Source: an uncultured Caulobacteraceae bacterium (GTDB lineage Bacteria > Pseudomonadota > Alphaproteobacteria > Caulobacterales > Caulobacteraceae). Taken from it: a stretch of 14,485 bases of DNA. The notes under the pieces were generated by a model, which was not told the DNA's origin, ran no database searches, and was given only the letters and a program-made list of their open reading frames with translations. Where the stretch lies: assembly GCA_937952995.1 (NCBI GenBank), contig CALFYB010000312.1, forward strand, positions 1-14,485. The letters are read 5' to 3'. This document shows, piece after piece, positions 1 through 6,985 of this stretch. How positions within the stretch are numbered: position 1 is the stretch's first letter; each line of letters starts with the position of its first letter. The position numbers and the translations under genes are program-made.

Positions 1-622
1 CACGTGCTAATAACGCCAGCTGCTCCATTTCATGTGCATTTTCTGGCAGCAACAATGTCTGAATACCTAAGGTAACAGAGAGGTTCCGGTCACGACGCGC
101 CTGAACCGCTTTTTTCAGATTCTGTACAACCCGATCAAAATCGCGCTCTTTGGTACGATGGATCTTTGCATAGGTCTCAGCGGTGCCAGCGTTAAGAGAA
201 ACCTTAATCCATGACACATGAGGCAAGGCTTCTTCTATGAACTTATCATTCATTACCGTAGCATTGGTGGTGAAAGATACGTCTATACCGGCCTCTTTGG
301 TTATCTTGACGATTTCGTGGATTTGCTTGTGCAACATCGGCTCGCCTTCACCGGCGTACATAATGCTCTTTACGCCTAACTTGCCCATCTCCTTCAAACG
401 ATCACGTAAGAGATCTACGCTGAGCATATTTGTTTTGTAACCAATGTAATCAACTGCACAAAAGGTGCAGCGATGGTTACAAGCGCCGACCGGAGAAATC
501 TCAATATAGATCGGATAAACACTTTTCGCTTTGTTCCAATCGTCACCGACATCAAGCAACTGAGCAACGCGTTTGGGGTGGTAGATTAGTTTGTGACTAT
601 CAATTGCGAATTTGTCGCTCAT
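1..622 (-). CDS. Radical SAM enzyme, C-terminus cut by window edge
   Basis: The minus strand reads openly from an ATG at 622 to the left edge, giving 207 N-terminal residues. A radical SAM cluster motif, CNHRCTFC, places the three 4Fe-4S cysteines at residues 48, 52 and 55. A GEGEP segment fits the SAM-binding GGE motif. GGAG stands about nine bases before the ATG. The family reduces S-adenosylmethionine at the cluster to start radical chemistry; the substrate cannot be deduced. The protein is a paralogue of the gene just upstream: both have a DSHKL segment near the N-terminus, a YAKI segment and a matching NL-x-VTLGIQ segment. Base composition is lower in GC than the neighbours (28/60, 28/60 and 26/60 in lines 1-60, 121-180 and 241-300), which suggests a different origin. 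Any C-terminal SPASM domain lies outside the window. Confidence 0.88.
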   Translation of the reverse strand, partial: MSDKFAIDSHKLIYHPKRVAQLLDVGDDWNKAKSVYPIYIEISPVGACNHRCTFCAVDYIGYKTNMLSVDLLRDRLKEMGKLGVKSIMYAGEGEPMLHKQIHEIVKITKEAGIDVSFTTNATVMNDKFIEEALPHVSWIKVSLNAGTAETYAKIHRTKERDFDRVVQNLKKAVQARRDRNLSVTLGIQTLLLPENAHEMEQLALLAR

Positions 623-737
623 CGACACACTCCAAGGGTTAAAGACTGTTCGGTATGCTTCGGAATGTCCGTCGTCAGACCATTTGCAACAACTCGCGGT
701 GTAAATTAGCGGAGTGCGGGCGGCTTCGCATCCGCGG

Positions 738-1880
738 CTACAGGAAGTTCACATGAAGCGGTTTCTCACCCGTGCCAGGCTGAATTCGCTGTGTACCCTT
801 CAGATGATTATCTAAAGCGACACTCACATAGTGCTGGATCGGCAAGGTACGCATGATGGTCTGAGCGTTAAAGGAGGGTGACGCTAGGTAGTTCATGACG
901 CGCCAGTAGTGATCCGACTTCAAGATGTCCTTCATGCGGTCTTCAGTGAAATTGCCAATATGGAGTTTGGAGTACCTGGCATTGAAGAACATGCCAGATG
1001 GGGCTACCAAGCCGCTTCCGCTGATCTGGAGCAGGAACTGCGGACCGTAAAATCGTTGATAGGTGGGCTTGTCACCGTCTTTGATCTTGCTCCACTTGAC
1101 AATGATCTTGGTCTGCTCGGTGCTCATCGTTTCAGCCTGCTCCAGCAACGGATGCAATGCCTCGTACTGGCTGTAATCTATTCCCAGCGTACCTTGCTCA
1201 TCGTCTGAGCAATGCTTGATGACAGCATAGTCTACACCGAGGTCCAGCCCGAGTTGCGCGAAGGGTAAGATTTCATCCTTCAACTCAGGCATCAACACCA
1301 TCTGAATGCCGAGGGTGACCGGTAGGTTTTTCTTGCGTTTGAGCTCCACCGCGTACCGGATGTGTCTCATGGCGCGGTCGAACACCTCGGTATGCTCGGG
1401 CCCCTTGTACATAATCTTTGCATAGCTCTCCGGGCGGCCGGCGGCCACGGTGAAGCGCAGCCAAGTCATGTGCGGAAGCACAGCCTCGATTTTCTCCGGC
1501 CCCCATTCCCAAGCGTTGGTGGCATTGCCGATATTGATGCCAAGCTTTGCCGCATGCTGGATGAACGGGACATAGGCCTTGGAAATGGTGCTTTCGCCGT
1601 CGGACACCAGTGAGACGCTGCGAACGCCCATTTCGGCGAAGTCATCGAGCAGGTTCAGGGCATGACTTTCCTTGATGCTGCTACGCGCCTGTGACTCCTG
1701 CATCATGGCATAGCAGAAAGAGCACATCGCGCTGCAGGCGCGCGTCAGGGACATGTCCACGCTCACCGGGGCAATGCGTTCGCCCGCTTCCCAAGCGGCG
1801 ACACGGTCGTAATGCCACGAAAGCTTGTGGGAATCGAGGATCAGGGCACCTTCCCGCGTCTGTACGGCAGCGCTAGTCAT
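738..1880 (-). CDS. Radical SAM enzyme with a cysteine-free SPASM-like C-terminus
   Basis: A 380-residue protein. The segment ACSAMCSFC gives the 4Fe-4S cysteines at residues 49, 53 and 56, followed by SDGES (93-97) in the GGE position. The core extends to about residue 280. The tail has a SPASM-like pattern (a hydrophobic stretch, then LHIGNF, an acidic helix, and a final HVNFL), but there is no cysteine after C224, so the auxiliary iron-sulfur clusters normal for SPASM proteins cannot form in the usual way. The ATG overlaps the stop of the 113-residue gene as ATGA, with GAGGTG as ribosome binding site inside that gene's end, so translation is probably coupled. A paralogous radical SAM gene follows 115 bases downstream. 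GC is high here (38/60 in line 1441-1500), unlike the downstream paralogue. The reaction is unknown; peptide, sugar or cofactor modification are all possible. Confidence 0.88.
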   Translation of the reverse strand: MTSAAVQTREGALILDSHKLSWHYDRVAAWEAGERIAPVSVDMSLTRACSAMCSFCYAMMQESQARSSIKESHALNLLDDFAEMGVRSVSLVSDGESTISKAYVPFIQHAAKLGINIGNATNAWEWGPEKIEAVLPHMTWLRFTVAAGRPESYAKIMYKGPEHTEVFDRAMRHIRYAVELKRKKNLPVTLGIQMVLMPELKDEILPFAQLGLDLGVDYAVIKHCSDDEQGTLGIDYSQYEALHPLLEQAETMSTEQTKIIVKWSKIKDGDKPTYQRFYGPQFLLQISGSGLVAPSGMFFNARYSKLHIGNFTEDRMKDILKSDHYWRVMNYLASPSFNAQTIMRTLPIQHYVSVALDNHLKGTQRIQPGTGEKPLHVNFL

Positions 1881-2218
1881 GATGCTTTCACCTCAATGCC
1901 ACGAAGATTGCGAAGGGAGTTTCGATCACCCACGGGTTCCAGCCAGACGGTGAGCGCCGCGTCGATGGTCTCTTTCAGATAGGCCTCGAGATCGAGCAGA
2001 AAGGCCCCGCGTTGGCTGGCTGACATCGACTGTTTCATCAGCACGATCACTTGGCCGTCTGCCAGTGCCGTGATTATTTGGATTTTAGAAAGGAATTGCG
2101 CATGTCCGACCATCAGCTTATCCAATATCTGATCGATGCGCTGGCGCGCATCCAGGGCCGTCCATTCGGCTACTGGGACTGGCGTCTCAACATCAGCGTA
2201 GTGCCTCATGCAATCCAT
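1877..2218 (-). CDS. Small hypothetical protein coupled to radical SAM gene
   Basis: A soluble-looking 113-residue protein without a signal peptide, membrane segment or cysteine-rich motif apart from Cys3. I do not recognise its family. It is rich in helix-forming residues and ends in a charged segment (GDRNSLRNLRGIEVKAS). The ATG at 2218 is preceded by AAAGGA about six bases away, which favours it over the next in-frame ATG at 2209. The 2209 ATG, however, overlaps the TGA (2206-2208) of the preceding decayed reading frame, an arrangement typical of coupled genes. Its own stop overlaps the radical SAM start. Tight coupling suggests a partner or accessory of the radical SAM enzyme, possibly substrate binding or a modified polypeptide, but that is inference from position only. 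Confidence 0.7.
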   Translation of the reverse strand: MDCMRHYADVETPVPVAEWTALDARQRIDQILDKLMVGHAQFLSKIQIITALADGQVIVLMKQSMSASQRGAFLLDLEAYLKETIDAALTVWLEPVGDRNSLRNLRGIEVKAS

Positions 2219-2589
2219 GAATTTCCTTTGACGTATAAGCTGTAGACGAGAAGGGCGAGCAGCTCAGAAAGGGCCGGAAGATCGCAATTAAGCATATCAT
2301 GAGGATTGTAGCGAACCAATGCGCCACCTCGTGCCTGATAGTCATCCACATCGCGCGGCAGGCCAACTCAGGTGATGACCGCTTCGGCAATCTGTTGGAG
2401 AGCGGGGCAATAGTCGGTGGCCATGAACGGTGAAGACAGGACCGGATGATCGGGCGAGACGACCCGTACCGCTGCTTTCGTTAGACAACTGAACGGCTGC
2501 CCAACCGACAAGCGGCCGGTTTTCTCAATCGCGTTAAGGACGGTGGGAGCATCCAGGGCGCGCACAGTGTGCATATCGAGCAAGTTGAC
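2206..2589 (-). pseudogene. Relic of a transketolase-C / 2-oxoacid dehydrogenase E1-beta-like protein
   Basis: One minus-strand frame, broken by TAG at 2590-2592 and TGA at 2368-2370, carries recognisable C-terminal thiamine-enzyme sequence. The segment NLLDMHTVRALDAPTVLNAI followed by EKTGRL matches the transketolase C-terminal domain pattern (D-x-R/H-T-x-x-P/A-LD, then KTGRL). After a short stretch, VRVVSPDHPVLSSP and a later helix resemble the VxRVxxxDxPxPxSP end of E1-beta subunits. The part between, normally several tens of residues with an E-A-x-x-x-G-G-x-G-A-E-type segment, is missing, so an internal deletion is likely as well as the stops. Past the TGA the same frame runs on for 53 codons and ends at 2206, overlapping the start of the next gene. 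There is no room for the N-terminal domain, because the amidohydrolase gene ends at 2616. Probably a non-functional remnant. Confidence 0.6.
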
Positions 2590-2615
2590 CTAAATGCCCA
2601 TATGGTCCGTCAACG

Positions 2616-4382
2616 CTAATGCGCACTCCTCAACAAACGCCCAGGCCGCTCGCCGGTGTCGACGTCGTTTTTGCGGGTCATGACGCCATTGATGAGGGTG
2701 GCTAGGTAGCCGCTGGCCCCTTGCATCAGGCGTTGGCCGCCTGAGGGTAGGTCGCGGCGCAGTTCTAGGGTGCCGAGCTTTAGGTTTTCAAAATCGATGA
2801 CATTGATGTCGGCGCGCATGCCGGGTGCAATCAGGCCTCGGTCGTTGAAACCAAACAGTTCCGCATTGCGGCGGGTCTGGCGATGGATCAGGTGGGCCAG
2901 CGGCATGGTCTGACCGCGCGTGCGGTCGCGGCCCCAATAGGTCAGCTGGTAGGTCGGATTGACCGCATCGAAGATCAGATTGACGTGGGCACCGCCGTCG
3001 GATAGCCCTGTGACCGTCGCACTGTCCATCTGCATGTCCCGAACGGGGTCGAGGGTATAGTCCGCATAGTTGGTGAAGAAGACGATCGCGAAATCTCGCC
3101 CGTCATTGCCGACCAGATAGTCATAGAGATATGAGCGCGGGTCGTTATATCCGGCCTTGGCGGCGCGGGCACCGATGCTGTCTTCGTGGCGTGGCTCATA
3201 GGTCGAGTTTTCGTCGAGCGGGAAGGCCATATCCATGGACAATGGCGCATTGACGATCACGGTCTCCATCTTGCCGGGGAACTCAGTAGGTGAATTCTCC
3301 TCAGCCATGATCTGAGCCTTGACCTCGGGCTTGCGCATTTCGGCAACCAGTTGATCATGGTCCAACGTCGTAGACAGCCGCATGAAGGTCGGCTTGGCCA
3401 TGAAGGGATGGTAGGAGGTCAGGCTGAAAACCAGTCCGGTTGGGCGACTGCCGACCTGCGGGAAGACATTGGACCCATTCAGATTTCCGGCCTTGACCTG
3501 CTCAACCGCCTTGCGCCACTGGTTTGGATCATCGGCTGTTTCAAACAGGGTAAAGGTTGCGGGCCGTCCGCTGGTCGAGCTCAACCGGCAGATCAGATCG
3601 ATTTCAGAATTGAGGCTGGAATGTTCCTCGGAGCCAGGCGCACCTTCGCCCAGGGTGCCGGAGGGAATGACCTGCAAAACCCCGGCTCCAGCTCGTCCCA
3701 TAGCCTCTGCAATCGAGGTCAGTTCATCCTCGTCGGCAAAGGTTCCGGGCACCTGATCGCCGTGGATCGACTGGTGGCCCATGATGCGCGATGTCGAAAA
3801 GCCCACGGCTCCGGCGCGCAAGGCCTCCTCGACGATCTTGGCCATCTGTTCGCGATCTTCGGGAAGGGCCTCTTCATTGGCCCGGCCGCGTGCACCCATC
3901 ACATAGTTGCGCACCGCGCCGTGGGCGATCATCGAACTGACATTGAGCGCATATTCGCGCTGGCTCAGGAAATCGAGATATTCAGGATAGGTCTCCCAAG
4001 CGCCCCACGGCATACCCTCATAAAGGGCCGTGCCGGGGATGTCCTCGACCCCTTCCATCAGTTCGATGAGGTCGGCATAGCCATTGGGCGGGACGGGCGC
4101 AAAACCGACGCCGCAATTGCCCATGACGATGGTGCCGACGCCGTGGCTAGCCGAGGGATCGAGCAAGGGGTCCCAGGTGACCTGACCATCATAATGGGTG
4201 TGGATGTCGATCCAAGCCGGGGTGACGATGGCTCCGGACGCATCAATGATTTCTTTGGCGGGCTCAGAAATGGATTCGCTGACCTCGACGATCATTCCGT
4301 CCTTTACGGCGACATCTGCGCGGGTTCCTGCCGCGCCCGATCCGTCAAATAGGGTGCCGCCGCGAATGATGTAGTCGAACAT
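2616..4382 (-). CDS. N-acyl-D-amino-acid deacylase-family amidohydrolase
   Basis: A 588-residue cytosolic protein with no signal peptide, belonging to the D-aminoacylase branch of the amidohydrolase superfamily. It opens with the usual small beta domain (FDYIIRGGTLFDG), then the metal-binding H-x-H at H61 and H63 in DIHTHYDGQ, the characteristic GNCGVGFAP segment with C90 (a zinc-ligand cysteine in this family), histidines H203 and H207, and a late SDGGAH segment supplying the conserved aspartate. The C-terminus closes with GLIAPGMRADINVIDF. It is longer than the classical enzymes of about 480 residues but resembles the long subfamily. Family members hydrolyse N-acyl-D-amino acids and related amides; the exact substrate is open. 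GGGAGG lies a few bases before the ATG. It sits 135 bases downstream of the sugar kinase on the same strand, so joint transcription is plausible. Confidence 0.88.
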   Translation of the reverse strand: MFDYIIRGGTLFDGSGAAGTRADVAVKDGMIVEVSESISEPAKEIIDASGAIVTPAWIDIHTHYDGQVTWDPLLDPSASHGVGTIVMGNCGVGFAPVPPNGYADLIELMEGVEDIPGTALYEGMPWGAWETYPEYLDFLSQREYALNVSSMIAHGAVRNYVMGARGRANEEALPEDREQMAKIVEEALRAGAVGFSTSRIMGHQSIHGDQVPGTFADEDELTSIAEAMGRAGAGVLQVIPSGTLGEGAPGSEEHSSLNSEIDLICRLSSTSGRPATFTLFETADDPNQWRKAVEQVKAGNLNGSNVFPQVGSRPTGLVFSLTSYHPFMAKPTFMRLSTTLDHDQLVAEMRKPEVKAQIMAEENSPTEFPGKMETVIVNAPLSMDMAFPLDENSTYEPRHEDSIGARAAKAGYNDPRSYLYDYLVGNDGRDFAIVFFTNYADYTLDPVRDMQMDSATVTGLSDGGAHVNLIFDAVNPTYQLTYWGRDRTRGQTMPLAHLIHRQTRRNAELFGFNDRGLIAPGMRADINVIDFENLKLGTLELRRDLPSGGQRLMQGASGYLATLINGVMTRKNDVDTGERPGRLLRSAH

Positions 4383-4517
4383 GTCTGCCTCCCGAGCGTC
4401 TTATCCGCGCGCCTTCTTGATCGATGCGGCGCTGTTTATCCATCGAGGTTAATCGGTTGCGACGCCGACTGCAACGAAGGCTGCGGCAATCTTCAGGATT
4501 TAGGGGCCCAATATCCC

Positions 4518-5426
4518 CTATTGCGCATAGAGCTTGGCACCGGTTTCGTCCAAAGGTGGAATGGCCCCGCGTCGCATGACGGTCCAGCCCGCCAGTCGAT
4601 GACCTTGAAGGGCTGCCTCAGCCACTGTAGCCCCCTTCAGCCGCGCAGCCAAATATCCGGCATTGAAGGCATCACCGGCACCGCTCGTATCGACCGCAGA
4701 CAGGCGCTCGGGCGGTGGCAAGAGGGTGCCATCGGGCAAACGACAGCCTTGGACGCCCAACTTGACGATAACCTCGCCCGCGCCGCAGCGCGTCCAGTGC
4801 TCGGCCACAGCATTGGCGTTTTGTTCGCCTGACAGCAGGGTTTCATCCTCCAAGGTCGGCAGGCCAATGTCAGCGCAGGCGATGGCTTGATCGCGAGCCT
4901 CTATCGCTGTTGTGCGATCGGGCCATAGGCGAGGGCGGTAGTTTCCATCGAAGGCCACCTTGCCGCCGCGCGCGCGAACCCGTTCACAGAGCGCAAAGAG
5001 CGACTGGCGCGCCTCGGGCGGAAGGATTGCTAGGCTGATCAGGGAATAGGCCAAAAGGTCCGCAGTTTCTGCCGCCTTCAGGGCCGCATCGATCCCGGGC
5101 ACCGTGAAGAGACCCCGCGCGGCACTGTTCTCGCGCCAATAGAAGAAGCTACGCTCGCCGGCGTCGTCGGTGCGAATGGCATAGAGACCGGGGTTTTTAG
5201 CGGGGTCCGTCAGAACCAGGCTGGTGTCGAGGCCTTCAGCGCGCCAGCTTGCGCGCAAGTCATCACTGAAAGGGTCGCTGCCCAATGCGGTTAGGTAGGC
5301 CACATCCAGTCCCGACCGCGCCAAATGTATGGCCGTATTGACTGTGTCTCCGGCTTGGCCAAGTCGCCAGCCATCGCCTGCCTGTGACAGTTCGAGCATG
5401 CCTTCGCCGATCAGAACAATTTTCAT
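4518..5426 (-). CDS. kdgK: PfkB-family sugar kinase, 2-keto-3-deoxygluconate kinase-like
   Basis: A 302-residue cytosolic carbohydrate kinase of the ribokinase/PfkB family, of normal length. The N-terminus MKIVLIGEGMLELS matches the first strand of KDG kinases. FDGNYRPRLWP (159-169) is characteristic of that group, and the PfkB signature DTSGAGDAFNAGYL begins at residue 246 with D252 as the likely catalytic base. The family transfers phosphate from ATP; KDG kinases make 2-keto-3-deoxy-6-phosphogluconate, the substrate of the Entner-Doudoroff aldolase. Fructokinase or another ketose kinase is an alternative, so the symbol is tentative. The gene diverges from the cytochrome c' gene across about 224 bases and precedes the D-aminoacylase-like gene. 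That pairing would fit release of an acyl group from an amino-sugar acid ahead of KDG, but the deaminase needed between them is not in the window. Confidence 0.82.
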   Translation of the reverse strand: MKIVLIGEGMLELSQAGDGWRLGQAGDTVNTAIHLARSGLDVAYLTALGSDPFSDDLRASWRAEGLDTSLVLTDPAKNPGLYAIRTDDAGERSFFYWRENSAARGLFTVPGIDAALKAAETADLLAYSLISLAILPPEARQSLFALCERVRARGGKVAFDGNYRPRLWPDRTTAIEARDQAIACADIGLPTLEDETLLSGEQNANAVAEHWTRCGAGEVIVKLGVQGCRLPDGTLLPPPERLSAVDTSGAGDAFNAGYLAARLKGATVAEAALQGHRLAGWTVMRRGAIPPLDETGAKLYAQ

Positions 5427-5650
5427 GGGTCCATTCCATAAGCAAGGCAGGCGAGAGTCGGCGTTCGTTGGTTCCTAGGCCTATGGGGCGATCGGATCGG
5501 CGTCAATCGTCCAGAGGCGAACTGAAACGTGGTTGTTCACGCCTTGAGAGACCCGCGCAATCCTAGGCTGGCCAATGGCACGCTGGCGTGGTTCGCTGCG
5601 CGCTCGAGGGCCTCCGCCCCAACAGATTCACATCATCGGAGACATTAGTC

Positions 5651-6148
5651 ATGGGCTTTCAAAAATCACTCCTGGCCTTGGGCGTGACGGTAGGACTGGC
5701 AACTTTTGGCGGCGCTGCTTTTGCCCATGATCATACGGGCCCTATGCCAACGACCCCCGGCGGCAAAGCAGCCCACACGCGGCAAGAAAACTTCAAGCAG
5801 CAGGGTGCCGCCTTCAAGACGATCCGCGACGAGTTGAAGAAGGATGCGCCAAATTTGGCGCTCATCTCCGCCAATGCCGCCAAGCTCAAGAGCTCTTCAG
5901 ACGCTCTGCCCACCTGGTTCCCAAAGGGCAGCGGTCCTGAGTCCAAATATGAAACCGATGCAAAGCCCGAGATCTGGAGTGATCCGGTCAAGTTTGCGGC
6001 CGCGGTCAAGCGGCTACAGGTTGAGGCCACCAAGTTCCAGCCCATCGCGGCCAGCGGCGATCTTGGTGCCATAAAGGCTCAAGTCCAAGCGGTCGGCGGT
6101 GCCTGCAAGAACTGCCACGATAGTTTCCGGGTTCCAGAAGAGAAATAG
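5651..6148 (+). CDS. Cytochrome c' (periplasmic c-type cytochrome)
   Basis: A 165-residue precursor starting at the ATG at 5651, with GGAG about ten bases upstream; an upstream in-frame start at 5588 would only add a non-signal extension. Residues 1-25 form a clear Sec signal peptide ending GGAAFA, with cleavage before HDH. The mature part is helical and ends with the haem attachment motif CKNCH (C152, C155, H156) followed by DSFR, the C-terminal placement and spacing of four-helix-bundle cytochromes c'. Members bind NO or CO at a five-coordinate haem or carry electrons in the periplasm; which applies here is not visible. Haem attachment needs the cytochrome c maturation system, not present in the window. 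The stop is followed after nine bases by the cytochrome b561 gene, whose ribosome binding site overlaps this stop, so the two are probably co-transcribed. Confidence 0.92.
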   Translation: MGFQKSLLALGVTVGLATFGGAAFAHDHTGPMPTTPGGKAAHTRQENFKQQGAAFKTIRDELKKDAPNLALISANAAKLKSSSDALPTWFPKGSGPESKYETDAKPEIWSDPVKFAAAVKRLQVEATKFQPIAASGDLGAIKAQVQAVGGACKNCHDSFRVPEEK

Positions 6149-6157
6149 GACCGCGCT

Positions 6158-6841
6158 ATGGGCGGGGAGCCTTCTGAAAAGACACCGGTGCGGGCAAAGC
6201 TCTGGGACGGACCGACACGGATTGTCCATTGGGCCTTGGTTGTGCTGATCGGCTTTGCATGGTGGTGCGTGAAGGCCAACCAGACCGAGTGGCACCTCTG
6301 GGCTGGCTATGGGATCTTGGGTCTCATCGTCTTTCGGCTGATCTGGGGCTTTGCCGGGTCAGCCAGCGCCCGGTTTGCAAGCTTTGTAAAAGGTCCAGCG
6401 GCGACCCTTGCCTATGCCAAAACCCTATCCAAACGGTCGGCGACGGACATGGCGGGGCATAATCCGCTGGGCGGTTGGAGCGTCGTGGCCATCTTGGCTG
6501 CGATCCTCAGCCAAGTGGTTACAGGGCTCTTTTCAGTCGATGTCGACGGTTTGGAGTCTGGGCCCCTGTCTGATCGGGTTAGCTTTGAGACGGGCCGCCT
6601 GTTTGCCAAATGGCATGATATGAGCTTTACCGCGATCAAGGCTCTGGTGGTCCTCCACCTGGCCGCGATTGCCTTCTACGCCCTCTATAAACGCGCCAAT
6701 CTGATTGCGCCGATGATCACCGGCTATAAGGCGTTTGAAACTGATCCGAAGCTGAGCTTTGCACCCCTATGGCGCGCAGTACTGGTTGCAGTTGCGGCCG
6801 CTGCAGTGACCTGGTGGGTGATGAAGGGGCTGCGGCCCTAA
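6158..6841 (+). CDS. Cytochrome b561-family membrane protein
   Basis: A 227-residue inner-membrane protein of the bacterial di-haem cytochrome b family. It begins with the typical cytosolic segment (VRAKLWDGPTRIVHWAL) and has four main membrane segments near residues 22-40, 46-66, 106-125 and 155-176, plus a fifth hydrophobic stretch near 206-222. Candidate haem-ligand histidines are H24, H46, H153 and H167, with H101 in a GHNPLGGWS loop. The family moves electrons between quinol and periplasmic acceptors or donors. The gene starts nine bases after the cytochrome c' stop, with AGGA at the end of that gene, so the pair most likely forms one functional unit in which the c' protein is the periplasmic partner. 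The transcript runs toward the inverted repeat at 6942-6969. Confidence 0.92.
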   Translation: MGGEPSEKTPVRAKLWDGPTRIVHWALVVLIGFAWWCVKANQTEWHLWAGYGILGLIVFRLIWGFAGSASARFASFVKGPAATLAYAKTLSKRSATDMAGHNPLGGWSVVAILAAILSQVVTGLFSVDVDGLESGPLSDRVSFETGRLFAKWHDMSFTAIKALVVLHLAAIAFYALYKRANLIAPMITGYKAFETDPKLSFAPLWRAVLVAVAAAAVTWWVMKGLRP

Positions 6842-6941
6842 TGGCTCGAGCCTCAGTGTTTCCAAGCGTAACTTCGTAACTAAGGCTGCCAGCTAAAGCG
6901 ACCGCTTGCGTTGAAAATGTGCGCGACTGTTAAACCAAAGT

Positions 6942-6969
6942 GAGCACGACAGATATGTCTGCCGTGCTC
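6942..6969. terminator. Inverted repeat between convergent genes, probable terminator
   Basis: GAGCACGACAGA (6942-6953) and TCTGCCGTGCTC (6958-6969) pair over 12 positions with one mismatch around a four-base loop. The hairpin lies about 100 bases past the cytochrome b561 stop and 16 bases past the stop of the convergent TonB receptor. Read on the minus strand it is followed by the T-rich ACTTTGGTTTAA, which suits termination of the receptor transcript; on the plus strand there is no T tract. Confidence 0.6.
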
Positions 6970-6985
6970 GACTACCGATATCTTA

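Noticed and set aside
430..642. Plus-strand open frame opposite the left radical SAM gene
   Set aside because: It is the reverse of the cysteine-motif region and has no ribosome binding site or recognisable sequence.
3351..4352. A 333-codon open frame on the plus strand
   Set aside because: It lies wholly antisense to the amidohydrolase gene, which has clear family motifs; the translation shows no domain and long antisense frames are expected in GC-rich coding DNA.
4456..4480. GTTGC-N10-GCAAC palindrome between kinase and amidohydrolase
   Set aside because: Arms of five bases are easily found by chance and no matching regulator is present.
4501..4520. TAGGGG/CCCCTA inverted repeat at the kinase stop
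   Set aside because: Six pairs around an eight-base loop, overlapping the stop codon and with no T tract; too weak to call a terminator.
5427..5650. Search for FNR-type TTGAT-N4-ATCAA sites before the kinase and cytochrome genes
   Set aside because: No acceptable match was seen on either strand in this divergent gap; promoters must lie here but cannot be placed with confidence.
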